Origin: Caldichromatium japonicum
Lineage (GTDB): Bacteria; Pseudomonadota; Gammaproteobacteria; Chromatiales; Chromatiaceae
Length of the DNA: 64,000 nt
NCBI RefSeq assembly: GCF_011290485.1
Contig: NZ_CP048029.1
Span: forward strand, 248,001-312,000
Direction of reading: 5' to 3'
Shown here: positions 56,698 through 64,000 of the stretch, in pieces
Layout: every line of letters starts with the position of its first letter
Position numbering within the stretch: the stretch's first letter is position 1
Notes under the pieces: model-generated
Told to the model about the DNA's origin: nothing
The model's input: only the letters and a program-made list of their open reading frames with translations
Database searches by the model: none
Made by a program: the position numbers and the translations under genes

Positions 56698-58472
56698 GCG
56701 CGATGTCCCAGCGCTCCAGATCTGCATGCATCGTCATGTTTCTGGGGGCGCTGTGGATCGCCCAGGTCCAGGCCTTGAGCCTCAAGGTCGAGGTCACGGG
56801 GCTGAGCGGCGAGTCCGAGGCCAATGTCCTGGCGCTGTTGAGCATCTATCAGGAACGCGATGCCAAGGATCTGACCGCGGCACGCATCGAGGCCCTCCAT
56901 CGGCGTGCCCCCGAGCAGATCCGCAAGGCCCTGGAACCATTTGGCTTTTATCGGGCCGAGATCGAATCCCAGCTCGAACCGCCTACCGAACCGGATGGTG
57001 CCTGGCGCGCCTGGTACAGGATCGATCCAGGCGAGCCAGTACGCATCGTGCAGATCGACTATCAGCTCACCGGACCTGGCGCCGACGATCCAGCCTTGCC
57101 TCGATCGCTGCCATTGCGCAGCGGCGAGGTCTTGAGCCATGCTGCCTATGAACAGGCGAAGTCCGAGCTGCAATATGCCGCTCTCAGCCGCGGCTATGTG
57201 GATTATCAGCTTAGCCGCCATCGCGTCCTGGTCGATCCCCTGACCAATACAGCCTTGGTCGAGCTCTCTCTCGATACCGGCCCGCAATACCGTTTTGGTC
57301 CGGTCCAATTCAAGCAAGATCTGCTCGATGAGCGGCTGCTCAGGCGCTATGCCAGCTTTGCCCCTGGCGAGATCTATAACCCGGATGTATTGCTCGCCCT
57401 GCAAGGGCGCCTGCTGAGCAGCGAGTATTACCGCGATGTTGAGATCATCCCGCACAAGGAGGCCGCTGATGCCGAGCGCCGCATCCCGATCGAGGTCGTG
57501 GCTCAGCGCAACCTGGCCAACAAATACCGGGTGGGTCTGGGTTTTGCGACCGATGTCGGCCCGCGTCTGACCCTGGATTATCATCGCCGCTATCTCAATC
57601 CCTGGGGTGACCGGCTGCGCGCCGAGCTGAGCCTAGCCCCCGCCTTCTCGCAATGGCAACTGGAGTATCGCTTCCCGATCGGCGACCCTACGCGCGATTA
57701 CATCCTGATTCGACCCTTCTCCAACTACTATGATACTGCGGCCCGTGAAGGCTGGGTGCATGGGTTGCAGATTGCCCATTCGAGCCAGCGCCCCCATGGC
57801 TGGCGCCGCACCCTGGGGCTCGATTATCGCGATGAGGACCTCAGCGATCAGGGCGGTCGTCAGGTGCAGCTCGCCGAGCTGGCCCCCAATGTCGCCTGGT
57901 CCAAGACGGTCGCCGATGATCCGATCAATACGAACGAAGGTTACCGCATGCGCTACAGCCTGGTCGGCGCCGTACAAGGGGTGGTGGCTGATACCTCCTA
58001 TCTCAGCGTTCAAGCCCAGCTCAAATGGATCAAGCGCTTGAATCCCGATTACCGCCTGATCACCCGGGCTGATCTTGGGGCAACCTGGGCTAAGGATCTG
58101 TTAGACCTCCCCGCCAGCCGCCGCTTTTATGCCGGCGGCGATAACTCGATCCGCGGTTGGGGCTTCGAGGCCCTGGGTCCAACCGATCCGCAGACCGATG
58201 AGACCCTGGGCGGGCGCTATCTGGCGGTCGGCAGCCTGGAACTCGAACGCCGGATCGAAGGGCGCTGGAGTCTTGCGATCTTTACCGATTTCGGCAATGC
58301 CTTCGATCCGGATTACAAGCAAGACATCGCCAGTAGCCTGGGTATGGGCCTGCGCTGGGCCTCACCGCTCGGTCCGGTACGCCTGGATCTGGCCTTTGCC
58401 CTTTCCAAGGAATATCCGGATAGCAGCTGGCCGCCGGCCCGCCTGCATATCGTGATCGGACCGGATCTTTGA
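56694..58472 (+). CDS. tamA: Translocation and assembly module subunit TamA
   Basis: Omp85-family outer-membrane protein of 592 residues that works with TamB in outer-membrane protein insertion and lipid traffic. A signal peptide (to about IAQVQA) is followed by three POTRA domains (about 28-265) and a 16-stranded barrel. The barrel region contains RFYAGGDNSIRGWGFEALGP, holding the conserved RGY/F-type motif of Omp85 loop 6. tamB starts 21 bp downstream, the standard tamA-tamB order. Confidence 0.92.
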   Translation: MSAMSQRSRSACIVMFLGALWIAQVQALSLKVEVTGLSGESEANVLALLSIYQERDAKDLTAARIEALHRRAPEQIRKALEPFGFYRAEIESQLEPPTEPDGAWRAWYRIDPGEPVRIVQIDYQLTGPGADDPALPRSLPLRSGEVLSHAAYEQAKSELQYAALSRGYVDYQLSRHRVLVDPLTNTALVELSLDTGPQYRFGPVQFKQDLLDERLLRRYASFAPGEIYNPDVLLALQGRLLSSEYYRDVEIIPHKEAADAERRIPIEVVAQRNLANKYRVGLGFATDVGPRLTLDYHRRYLNPWGDRLRAELSLAPAFSQWQLEYRFPIGDPTRDYILIRPFSNYYDTAAREGWVHGLQIAHSSQRPHGWRRTLGLDYRDEDLSDQGGRQVQLAELAPNVAWSKTVADDPINTNEGYRMRYSLVGAVQGVVADTSYLSVQAQLKWIKRLNPDYRLITRADLGATWAKDLLDLPASRRFYAGGDNSIRGWGFEALGPTDPQTDETLGGRYLAVGSLELERRIEGRWSLAIFTDFGNAFDPDYKQDIASSLGMGLRWASPLGPVRLDLAFALSKEYPDSSWPPARLHIVIGPDL

Positions 58473-58493
58473 GCATAGGCATAGGGGCGCTGC

Positions 58494-61400
58494 ATGGCCG
58501 AAGATCAGAAGACTCAAGCCACCGACCCGACTGGCGCGGATATCCAGACGGGGCAGTCCCCGGAGACCCCGTCCAAGCCGCGGCCCTGGTCTTGGGCGCT
58601 CCGCTTGGCCAGCGTCTTGTTGGCCCTGGTCCTGATCCTGATCGCACTGGCGGCCTTCCTGATCAGCACAGCCAGCGGCTTACGCTGGGGTGTGGCGCTC
58701 GCCGAGCGCCTATTGCCCTTGCATGTCGTCCAGGTGGAGGGGCGGCTTAGCGATCGGCTGTATGTGGCCGACCTGACCCTCAACCTGCCGCACCTCGGTC
58801 TGCATCTGCAATCATTGGAGCTCGCGTGGCAGCCGCGGGCAGTGCTCGACGGCCGCCTGGTGGTCACCCGCCTTGCTGTCCAGGGGCTTGCCATCCGGCT
58901 GCCGCCTGCAAGCCAGAAGGATAGGCCTCTGAGCTTGCCGGCAGTGCTGCTGCCTCTGAGGATCGAGGTAGGCGAGATCACGCTGCAGGGTTTGCAGCTC
59001 CAGAGGACAGGCCAGCCTGAGCCTTTGTTTGTCTTGAGATCCGCGCATCTGCAGGATGGGCGGTTGGCGGATGGGGTATTGCAGGTGGGGCGTCTGGAAG
59101 GCGATCTAGACCATCCTGGGCTGCATCTGGAGCTTGCAGGTCGAGCAAATCTAACTGGCGATTATCCATTGGCGGTCGACCTTGCCTGGTATCTGAACCC
59201 GGCCGCGGGCGCGGCCATCGCTGGCTCGGGGCGGGTAGAGGGGGATCTGCGGCATCTACGCCTCGCCCAGACCCTGAGCGGCGCTGTTTTGGCCCAGGTC
59301 GAGGCTGAACTCGAAGACCTGCTCGCCGACCCGAAGTGGGACGCCCGTCTCCAGGTCGCGCAGGTCGAGACGCCTGACCTACCCAAGCTGGATCTCCAGG
59401 CCGATCTTGCGAGCACAGGCCGGCTGCATGACGCCCAAGTGACTGGTCAGGCGCAGCTCAAGGCGCCGCTGGAGCCTGATCCCGTGCTGCTTGCGGCCCA
59501 GTTCGAGGTCCGCTGGCAAGGAAAGCGCCTCTTGATCCAGTACCTCGCCTGCACGCTCCCCGAGGTCGAGGCGAGGCTTGGGGTGCGCGGGGAACTGGAT
59601 CTTGGCCAGCCGATGCCTCGTTTTATCCTCGAGGGCGATTGGCAAGGGCTGCGCTGGCCAGTGACCGGTGCGCCTGAGGTTCGCAGCAATGCCGGCACCT
59701 TTGCTGCCCAAGGGGATCTCCAGAGCTTTACCTATCGTCTTGCCGGTCAGGCCGCGGGCAGGGGGCTCATGGATGTCGCGGTCGAGCTGGCGGGGCAGGG
59801 GGGGGCGCATGACACCCGTATCGATACCCTGGTCATCCATGCCCTTGACGGGAAGCTGGAGGGCCAGGGGCATGTCGGTTGGTCGCCCGAGCTGGATTGG
59901 ACATTCGACCTGAGGGCGATCGAAGTGAATCCTGGCACCTGGTTCGCCGATTGGCCTGGGCGTCTCTCCGGGCGACTCAACACCGAGGGGGGGCTCCAGC
60001 ACTGGACCCTGGCCATCCAGGAGGTGCAGGGCGAGTTGCGCGGTTATCCTCTCGCTGCAGACGCCGAGCTTGCAATGCAAGACGGTCATGACCTCAGCAT
60101 CCAGGGGCTGCGTTTGACCTCCGGACCCAGCCGTCTGAGCCTAAGCGGACGTATCGCCCAGTCGCTTGACCTTGCGCTCAACCTGGATGCCCCAGAGATT
60201 GCAAGCCTCTGGCCCGGTGCTGCCGGTCAGTTGACGCTCGATGCCAGAATGAGCGGCGACCGCCGTTCCCCCAGCGTGCGCCTGGAGCTCAAGGGTGAAG
60301 GGATGCGCCTGGGCGAGCAGGCGCTCGCTCGACTCGAGGGCCAGGCCGAACTCGATCTGGGGGGGCGCGGGCGCGCCGCGCTCCAGCTCAAGGGGCGCGA
60401 CCTTAGGGTCGGAGGCCTGGCCTGGTCCGCATTTGAATTGACCAGTTCGGGGAGCCTCCTGGATCATCGCCTCCAGGCCCAGCTCAAGGGGGCGCCGCTG
60501 GCGCTCAACCTTCAGGCCCAGGGATCGCTGGCCGACAGCGGGCGCTATGCGGGACAGGTGACCCGGTTGGACCTGGAAGGCAAGGATCTCGGGTGCTGGT
60601 CGCTCCAGCGCCCGGTGAAGCTGAGCCGCGATGGGGAGCGGTTGGCGGCAGCGCCCTGGTGTCTGCGCGAAACCAAGGGCTCTGGAGGCTGTCTAGGTTT
60701 CGAGAAGTCCGCCCCTGGGCGCTGGGGCCTGGAGTTTGACCTGGACCGACTCGATGCCGGCTTGGTCAAAGGCAGCTTACCGGACGGCCTAGAGGCTGAG
60801 GGCGCCATCCGGCTCAAAGGCCGCCTCCAGGCGGAGGGTCCCCTCCTCAGCGGCGAGGTACGCGCTGAGATGGCGCGTGGGCGCCTCAGGTTTAAACTAG
60901 GCGGCGATCAGATCGAGACGCTGGAGCTGGCTGACGGACGTCTGGACATGACTGCGAATCGCGCTGGCCTGGAAGCGCGTTTGGCGCTGCCGCTCGGTCG
61001 CTTGGGGCGCATCCAGGGCGAACTCGGATTGCCGGGCTGGCGGCTCGATCAGAGTGCATCGTCACTGCGCGGGCGGCTCTCCGCCGAACTTCTTGACCTT
61101 AAACCGCTCGCCGCTCTGCTTCCCGAGATCAGCGACCTCAGGGGCGCCTTCCGCTCGGATCTAGTCCTGAGCGGCACGCTTGCGCAGCCCGTGGTCAGCG
61201 TTCAGGCACAGCTACGCGACCTGCGTTTCCAGGTGCCGATGTTGGCCCTCAGGGTCGAGGACCTCGACCTCGCAGTCGGCGCCTCTGCCAACAGTCAGCT
61301 TGCCATCTACGGCCAGGCGAGGTTGGGCGGCGGTACGCTCGAACTCAGCGGTCAGGGGCAGATCCTTGCGGACCGGCCTTGGGTCAGGCTGGGGCTGTCA

Positions 61401-62219
61401 GGGGGGCGCATCAAGCTCGTCAATACCCGCGAATATACCGTCTATGTCGAACCCCAGCTCGAGCTCGGATTGGATCAGGAAGGCGCCCGGGTCAGCGGCG
61501 AGATCCGTATCCCCGAGGCACGCCTGCGCCCGCACACCCTGCCGCCGGGGACGGTTTCACCCTCGCGCGATGTGACCCTCGTCTCTGAGCAGGCGGGCCA
61601 ATCCTTTCCGCTGCGCCTGGATCTGCGCCTGGTGTTGGGCGACGAGGTCAGCATGGATGGATTTGGGCTGCGCGGGCGTCTGGTCGGCGACCTCCATCTC
61701 TCCCAAACGCCAGGGCGCGAACCCCTGGGTGATGGCCAGCTCCAGATCATCGACGGCCAGTATCGCCTGAGCAGTGGATTTGGGATTGCTGCCGAGCTCG
61801 GTGCACCGCTGCACATCACCCAGGGCCGGCTCGTCTTTGCCAAAAGCCCGCTTAACAACCCTGGGCTCTGGCTCCAGGCGGAGCGGCAGGGCGGGGATCT
61901 GACCGCCGGGGTGCGGGTCGTCGGGACCCTGCGCCAGCCCAAGCTGACCTTCTTTTCCGAGACCGATCCGGGTTTGACCCAGGCCGACATCACCAAATAT
62001 CTCATGACCGGTATCCCCCCCACAGCCAATGATCGGGCCCAGGCGGGGCTTGCTGTCGGGACCTATATCGCGCCCAGGGTCTATATGGAATACGAGAGCG
62101 GGCTGGGGGGCGATTCGAACCGGCTCAAGCTGCGTTACGATCTTTCCAAACATATCGAGCTCCAGGCTGAAACGGGCGCCAAGCAGGGTGCGGATCTCTT
62201 TTTCAAGTTTGAACATTGA
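58494..62219 (+). CDS. tamB: Translocation and assembly module subunit TamB
   Basis: 1241-residue AsmA-like protein anchored in the inner membrane by one helix (about 38-60), with a long periplasmic beta-taco body of repeating hydrophobic strands. It ends in the conserved DUF490/TamB domain (about 900-1241) with DITKYLMTGIPP and the C-terminal KLRYDLSKHIELQAETG region that contacts TamA. It bridges the two membranes, assisting outer-membrane assembly and phospholipid transport. Leu/Gln/Arg-rich composition is typical. It overlaps the next gene by 5 bp. Confidence 0.92.
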   Translation: MAEDQKTQATDPTGADIQTGQSPETPSKPRPWSWALRLASVLLALVLILIALAAFLISTASGLRWGVALAERLLPLHVVQVEGRLSDRLYVADLTLNLPHLGLHLQSLELAWQPRAVLDGRLVVTRLAVQGLAIRLPPASQKDRPLSLPAVLLPLRIEVGEITLQGLQLQRTGQPEPLFVLRSAHLQDGRLADGVLQVGRLEGDLDHPGLHLELAGRANLTGDYPLAVDLAWYLNPAAGAAIAGSGRVEGDLRHLRLAQTLSGAVLAQVEAELEDLLADPKWDARLQVAQVETPDLPKLDLQADLASTGRLHDAQVTGQAQLKAPLEPDPVLLAAQFEVRWQGKRLLIQYLACTLPEVEARLGVRGELDLGQPMPRFILEGDWQGLRWPVTGAPEVRSNAGTFAAQGDLQSFTYRLAGQAAGRGLMDVAVELAGQGGAHDTRIDTLVIHALDGKLEGQGHVGWSPELDWTFDLRAIEVNPGTWFADWPGRLSGRLNTEGGLQHWTLAIQEVQGELRGYPLAADAELAMQDGHDLSIQGLRLTSGPSRLSLSGRIAQSLDLALNLDAPEIASLWPGAAGQLTLDARMSGDRRSPSVRLELKGEGMRLGEQALARLEGQAELDLGGRGRAALQLKGRDLRVGGLAWSAFELTSSGSLLDHRLQAQLKGAPLALNLQAQGSLADSGRYAGQVTRLDLEGKDLGCWSLQRPVKLSRDGERLAAAPWCLRETKGSGGCLGFEKSAPGRWGLEFDLDRLDAGLVKGSLPDGLEAEGAIRLKGRLQAEGPLLSGEVRAEMARGRLRFKLGGDQIETLELADGRLDMTANRAGLEARLALPLGRLGRIQGELGLPGWRLDQSASSLRGRLSAELLDLKPLAALLPEISDLRGAFRSDLVLSGTLAQPVVSVQAQLRDLRFQVPMLALRVEDLDLAVGASANSQLAIYGQARLGGGTLELSGQGQILADRPWVRLGLSGGRIKLVNTREYTVYVEPQLELGLDQEGARVSGEIRIPEARLRPHTLPPGTVSPSRDVTLVSEQAGQSFPLRLDLRLVLGDEVSMDGFGLRGRLVGDLHLSQTPGREPLGDGQLQIIDGQYRLSSGFGIAAELGAPLHITQGRLVFAKSPLNNPGLWLQAERQGGDLTAGVRVVGTLRQPKLTFFSETDPGLTQADITKYLMTGIPPTANDRAQAGLAVGTYIAPRVYMEYESGLGGDSNRLKLRYDLSKHIELQAETGAKQGADLFFKFEH

Positions 62220-63126
62220 CTGGCGGCTGTGGGGGCCACTCGCCTGGCCGAGCTGGTTTGTGGTTTGGTGCTTGGAGGCATTGGGGCATCTGCCCTTTCC
62301 TGTCCTCTGGGCCCTCGGACAGGTGGTGGGGGTGTTGGGTTATCTCATCGCCGGAAAACGGCGGCGGGTTGCGCGGCGCAACCTGGAGCGGTGTTTTCCG
62401 GGGCTTGATGCGCGCACGCGCGAGCGTTTGCTCATCGCCCATTTCGCCTGGCTGGGGGTTGCGGTCCTCACCCAGGGGGTGGTCTGGACCGCCTCGCGCA
62501 GGCGTCTTGCCCGTCTGGTGCGCATCTGCGGGCGCGAGCATCTGGATCGATGCATCGCCCGCGGGCAAGCGGTCATCCTTTTGGTACCGCATTTCGTGGG
62601 TCTGGAGCTCGGTGGGGCGGCCTTCAGCGCCTTGGTCCATCCGGGGGCCTATATGTATCAAAGGCTGCGCAACCCGGTCTTCGACCAGCGGGTCAGACGC
62701 GCCCGCCAGCGCTTCGGAAGTATAGCGATCGAGCGCCGAGACGACCTGCGACCGCTGATCCGCGCCCTCAAAGGAGGCAGACCCTTGTTTTATCTCCCCG
62801 ATCAGGATGCAGGCAGGCGCGGGGTCTTTGTCCCCTTTTGCGGGGTCCTGGCCTCGACAGTGCCCATGCTCGGGCGCTTCGCTGCCCTGACCCAGGCCGC
62901 TGTGATCCCTACCCTGGCGCGTTTCTTACCCTGGGGGCGGGGTTTGGAATTGATCTTTCTTCACCCGCTTGCCGACTTCCCGAGCGGCGATGTGCAATCT
63001 GATGCAACGCGCATGAACCAGGCGATCGAAGCCACCTTCTCTGAGATGCCAGCCCAGTATTTTTGGGTCCATCGCCGTTTCAAGACCCGACCGCCAGGTG
63101 AGGGGCAGAGCAATCGCAGAAATTGA
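62215..63126 (+). CDS. LpxL/HtrB-family lysophospholipid acyltransferase
   Basis: Inner-membrane acyltransferase of the lipid A secondary acyltransferase family: an N-terminal helix (WPSWFVVWCLEALGHLPF), GKRRRVARRNLERCFPGL, the catalytic His in LLVPHFVGLELGG and GGRPLFYLPDQDAG. About 300 residues. No ATG exists near the 5' end; the conserved region begins at DWRLWGPLAWP, right after the tamB stop. The most economical start is the ATT at 62215, which overlaps the tamB TGA as ATTGA; CTG 62227 or GTG 62260 are alternatives. It may acylate lipid A or another envelope lipid. Confidence 0.82.
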   Translation: MDWRLWGPLAWPSWFVVWCLEALGHLPFPVLWALGQVVGVLGYLIAGKRRRVARRNLERCFPGLDARTRERLLIAHFAWLGVAVLTQGVVWTASRRRLARLVRICGREHLDRCIARGQAVILLVPHFVGLELGGAAFSALVHPGAYMYQRLRNPVFDQRVRRARQRFGSIAIERRDDLRPLIRALKGGRPLFYLPDQDAGRRGVFVPFCGVLASTVPMLGRFAALTQAAVIPTLARFLPWGRGLELIFLHPLADFPSGDVQSDATRMNQAIEATFSEMPAQYFWVHRRFKTRPPGEGQSNRRN

Positions 63127-63509
63127 TATAAGGGTCAGGCCGAGGAACTCGGCACGGTCATCGTCCGAGCTGTAAGCGATGGGGCGAGGGGCCTTGATCC
63201 CGCCCTTGCGCTGGATGGGGGCGGTGGCGGACAGACCCATCTCAAATTCACCTTAAAGCAGCGCCATCATCTCTCGTCTCAGGCATTTCCACCATAGATC
63301 CTTAAGCGAGCCTGGGGTTGTGATTGCCCGGATCCATCCTCGGGGCTTGGTAAAGGTTTACGCCATTAAACCCAAACACGCATCATCCCATCGAACCTTT
63401 GAAATCCGCCGCTCCGGCGAAGACCTGTGTCCGGTGGATCACAGCATATGGGTTTCGGCTTGCGCCGGAATGATAGGATCATCGGCAGGTGGGTGTGCAG
63501 GGTTGCGCA
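63127..63509. other. Intergenic region with a REP-like palindrome
   Basis: About 380 bp between the acyltransferase (+) and the convergent pilC/gspF (-). A - strand frame (QRKGGIKAPRPIAYSSDDDR) crosses part of it but has no recognised homology. The only structure noted is the imperfect palindrome at 63454-63471. Confidence 0.4.
63454..63471. repeat. REP-like palindrome, second family (imperfect copy)
   Basis: TTTCGGCTTGCGCCGGAA, the reverse orientation of the TTCCGGCGCAAGCCGGAA element at 23837. Confidence 0.5.
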
Positions 63510-64000
63510 TCAGACGACCAGCTCATTGGCCCCCAGGATCGCCAGCAGGATAGAGAGGATGATCCCCGCCACGATCACCCCTAGACCGATGATCAAGACC
63601 GGTTCGAGCAGGGTCAAAAGCCGCTGGATACTGGCGCGCGTCTCGCGCTCATAGAGGCTTGCGACCTTGGCGAGCATCGCATCCAGGCTCGCCGACTCCT
63701 CGCCTACTCGGATCATCTGCAGTGCAAGCTCCGGTAATGCCTGACGCTTGGCAAGGGGCCCCGCCAGCCCCCGCCCGTGCTTGAGGTCATCGCTCGTCTC
63801 GGTGAGCAGCCCAAAAAGCTTCTGATTGCCTACGACCTCCTTGGCCAGATTCAGGGCATTGAGCAAGGGCAGGCCGTTTTTGAGCAAGACCGACAGGGTA
63901 TGACACAGGCGCGCCGTCTCCATCTTCCAGACGAGATCCCCGAACAATGGGAGCTCCAGGACCCAGTGATCGAGCCTACGCCTGACCTCTGGGGTTTGCA
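63510..64000 (-). CDS. Type IV pilus / type II secretion inner-membrane protein PilC/GspF (5'-truncated by window edge)
   Basis: The last 163 or so codons of a GspF/PilC-family platform protein: the frame enters from the window edge with QTPEVRRRLDHWVLELPLFG, then METARLCHTLSVLLKNGLPLL, MIRVGEESASLDAMLAKVA and the terminal helix PVLIIGLGVIVAGIILSILL. This is the second GspF domain, ending in its last transmembrane segment. The start and first domain are beyond base 64000, so pilus and secretion versions cannot be told apart. Confidence 0.88.
   Translation of the reverse strand, partial: QTPEVRRRLDHWVLELPLFGDLVWKMETARLCHTLSVLLKNGLPLLNALNLAKEVVGNQKLFGLLTETSDDLKHGRGLAGPLAKRQALPELALQMIRVGEESASLDAMLAKVASLYERETRASIQRLLTLLEPVLIIGLGVIVAGIILSILLAILGANELVV

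Overview
This window looks like chromosomal DNA of a purple sulfur bacterium (Gammaproteobacteria, Chromatiales, probably Chromatiaceae). The DNA is GC-rich, and the housekeeping genes are of gammaproteobacterial type. Two loci point to this group specifically. One encodes a small exported Trp/Pro/Gly/Tyr-rich protein resembling sulfur globule proteins (55.3 kb). The other is a peroxiredoxin-glutaredoxin hybrid next to a glutathione-reductase homologue (52.6-54.9 kb), the arrangement known for glutathione amide cycling in Chromatium. The species call is inference from gene content; nothing in the window names it.

Layout. 0-5.7 kb: truA (partial)-trpF-trpB-trpA-accD-folC, all on +. 5.8-10.2 kb: thiO, an IS630 remnant, ispH, purB and tRNA-Leu(CAG), with the genes on -. 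10.3-17.5 kb: rnr-rlmB and purL. 17.5-22.4 kb: a FliT-like protein and a decaying RND efflux operon, with an adaptor carrying an internal deletion and a pump carrying an in-frame TAG. 22.6-28.6 kb: rhodanese, cyclophilin, and nifJ with a dihydroorotate-dehydrogenase-like gene. 28.7-32.3 kb: rimI and the rpe-gph-trpE operon. 32.4-34.2 kb: broken tas and hemerythrin genes and IS630 copy 2. 34.2-39.0 kb: a membrane glycosyltransferase coupled to an NdvB-like GH17-GT2 glucan synthase, then rlpA. 39.1-43.3 kb: a nested mobile region. 43.3-50.5 kb: pepN, a vapBC relic, lptF, purF and metZ. 50.5-55.6 kb: IS630 copy 5, an RpfE-like protein, the Prx-Grx/reductase operon and the sulfur-globule-like gene. 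55.7-64 kb: glk-tamA-tamB-acyltransferase (each gene overlapping or nearly touching the next) and a partial pilC/gspF.

The most unusual segment is 39.1-43.3 kb. An ABC permease gene is cut by an IS630-type element. That element appears to be split in two by a 2.77-kb island, because its two halves abut to within about one base when the island is removed. Inside the island, a two-gene restriction-modification system is bracketed by a 52-bp direct repeat. It consists of an SfiI-family endonuclease and an SPPY-class methyltransferase with an inserted helix-turn-helix. Removing the module and one repeat restores two overlapping reading frames, as expected for insertion with a long target duplication. 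Immediately right of the element lies a decayed TnpB gene whose right-end hairpin runs into the pepN start codon.

IS630-type copies or fragments lie at five places. None encodes a complete DDE triad. Each has internal deletions whose joints fall at short direct repeats, and two share the same joint, which suggests deleted derivatives were mobilised in trans. A family of GGGTGCGC-type palindromes is scattered through the intergenic gaps and in two cases includes or touches a gene's stop codon.
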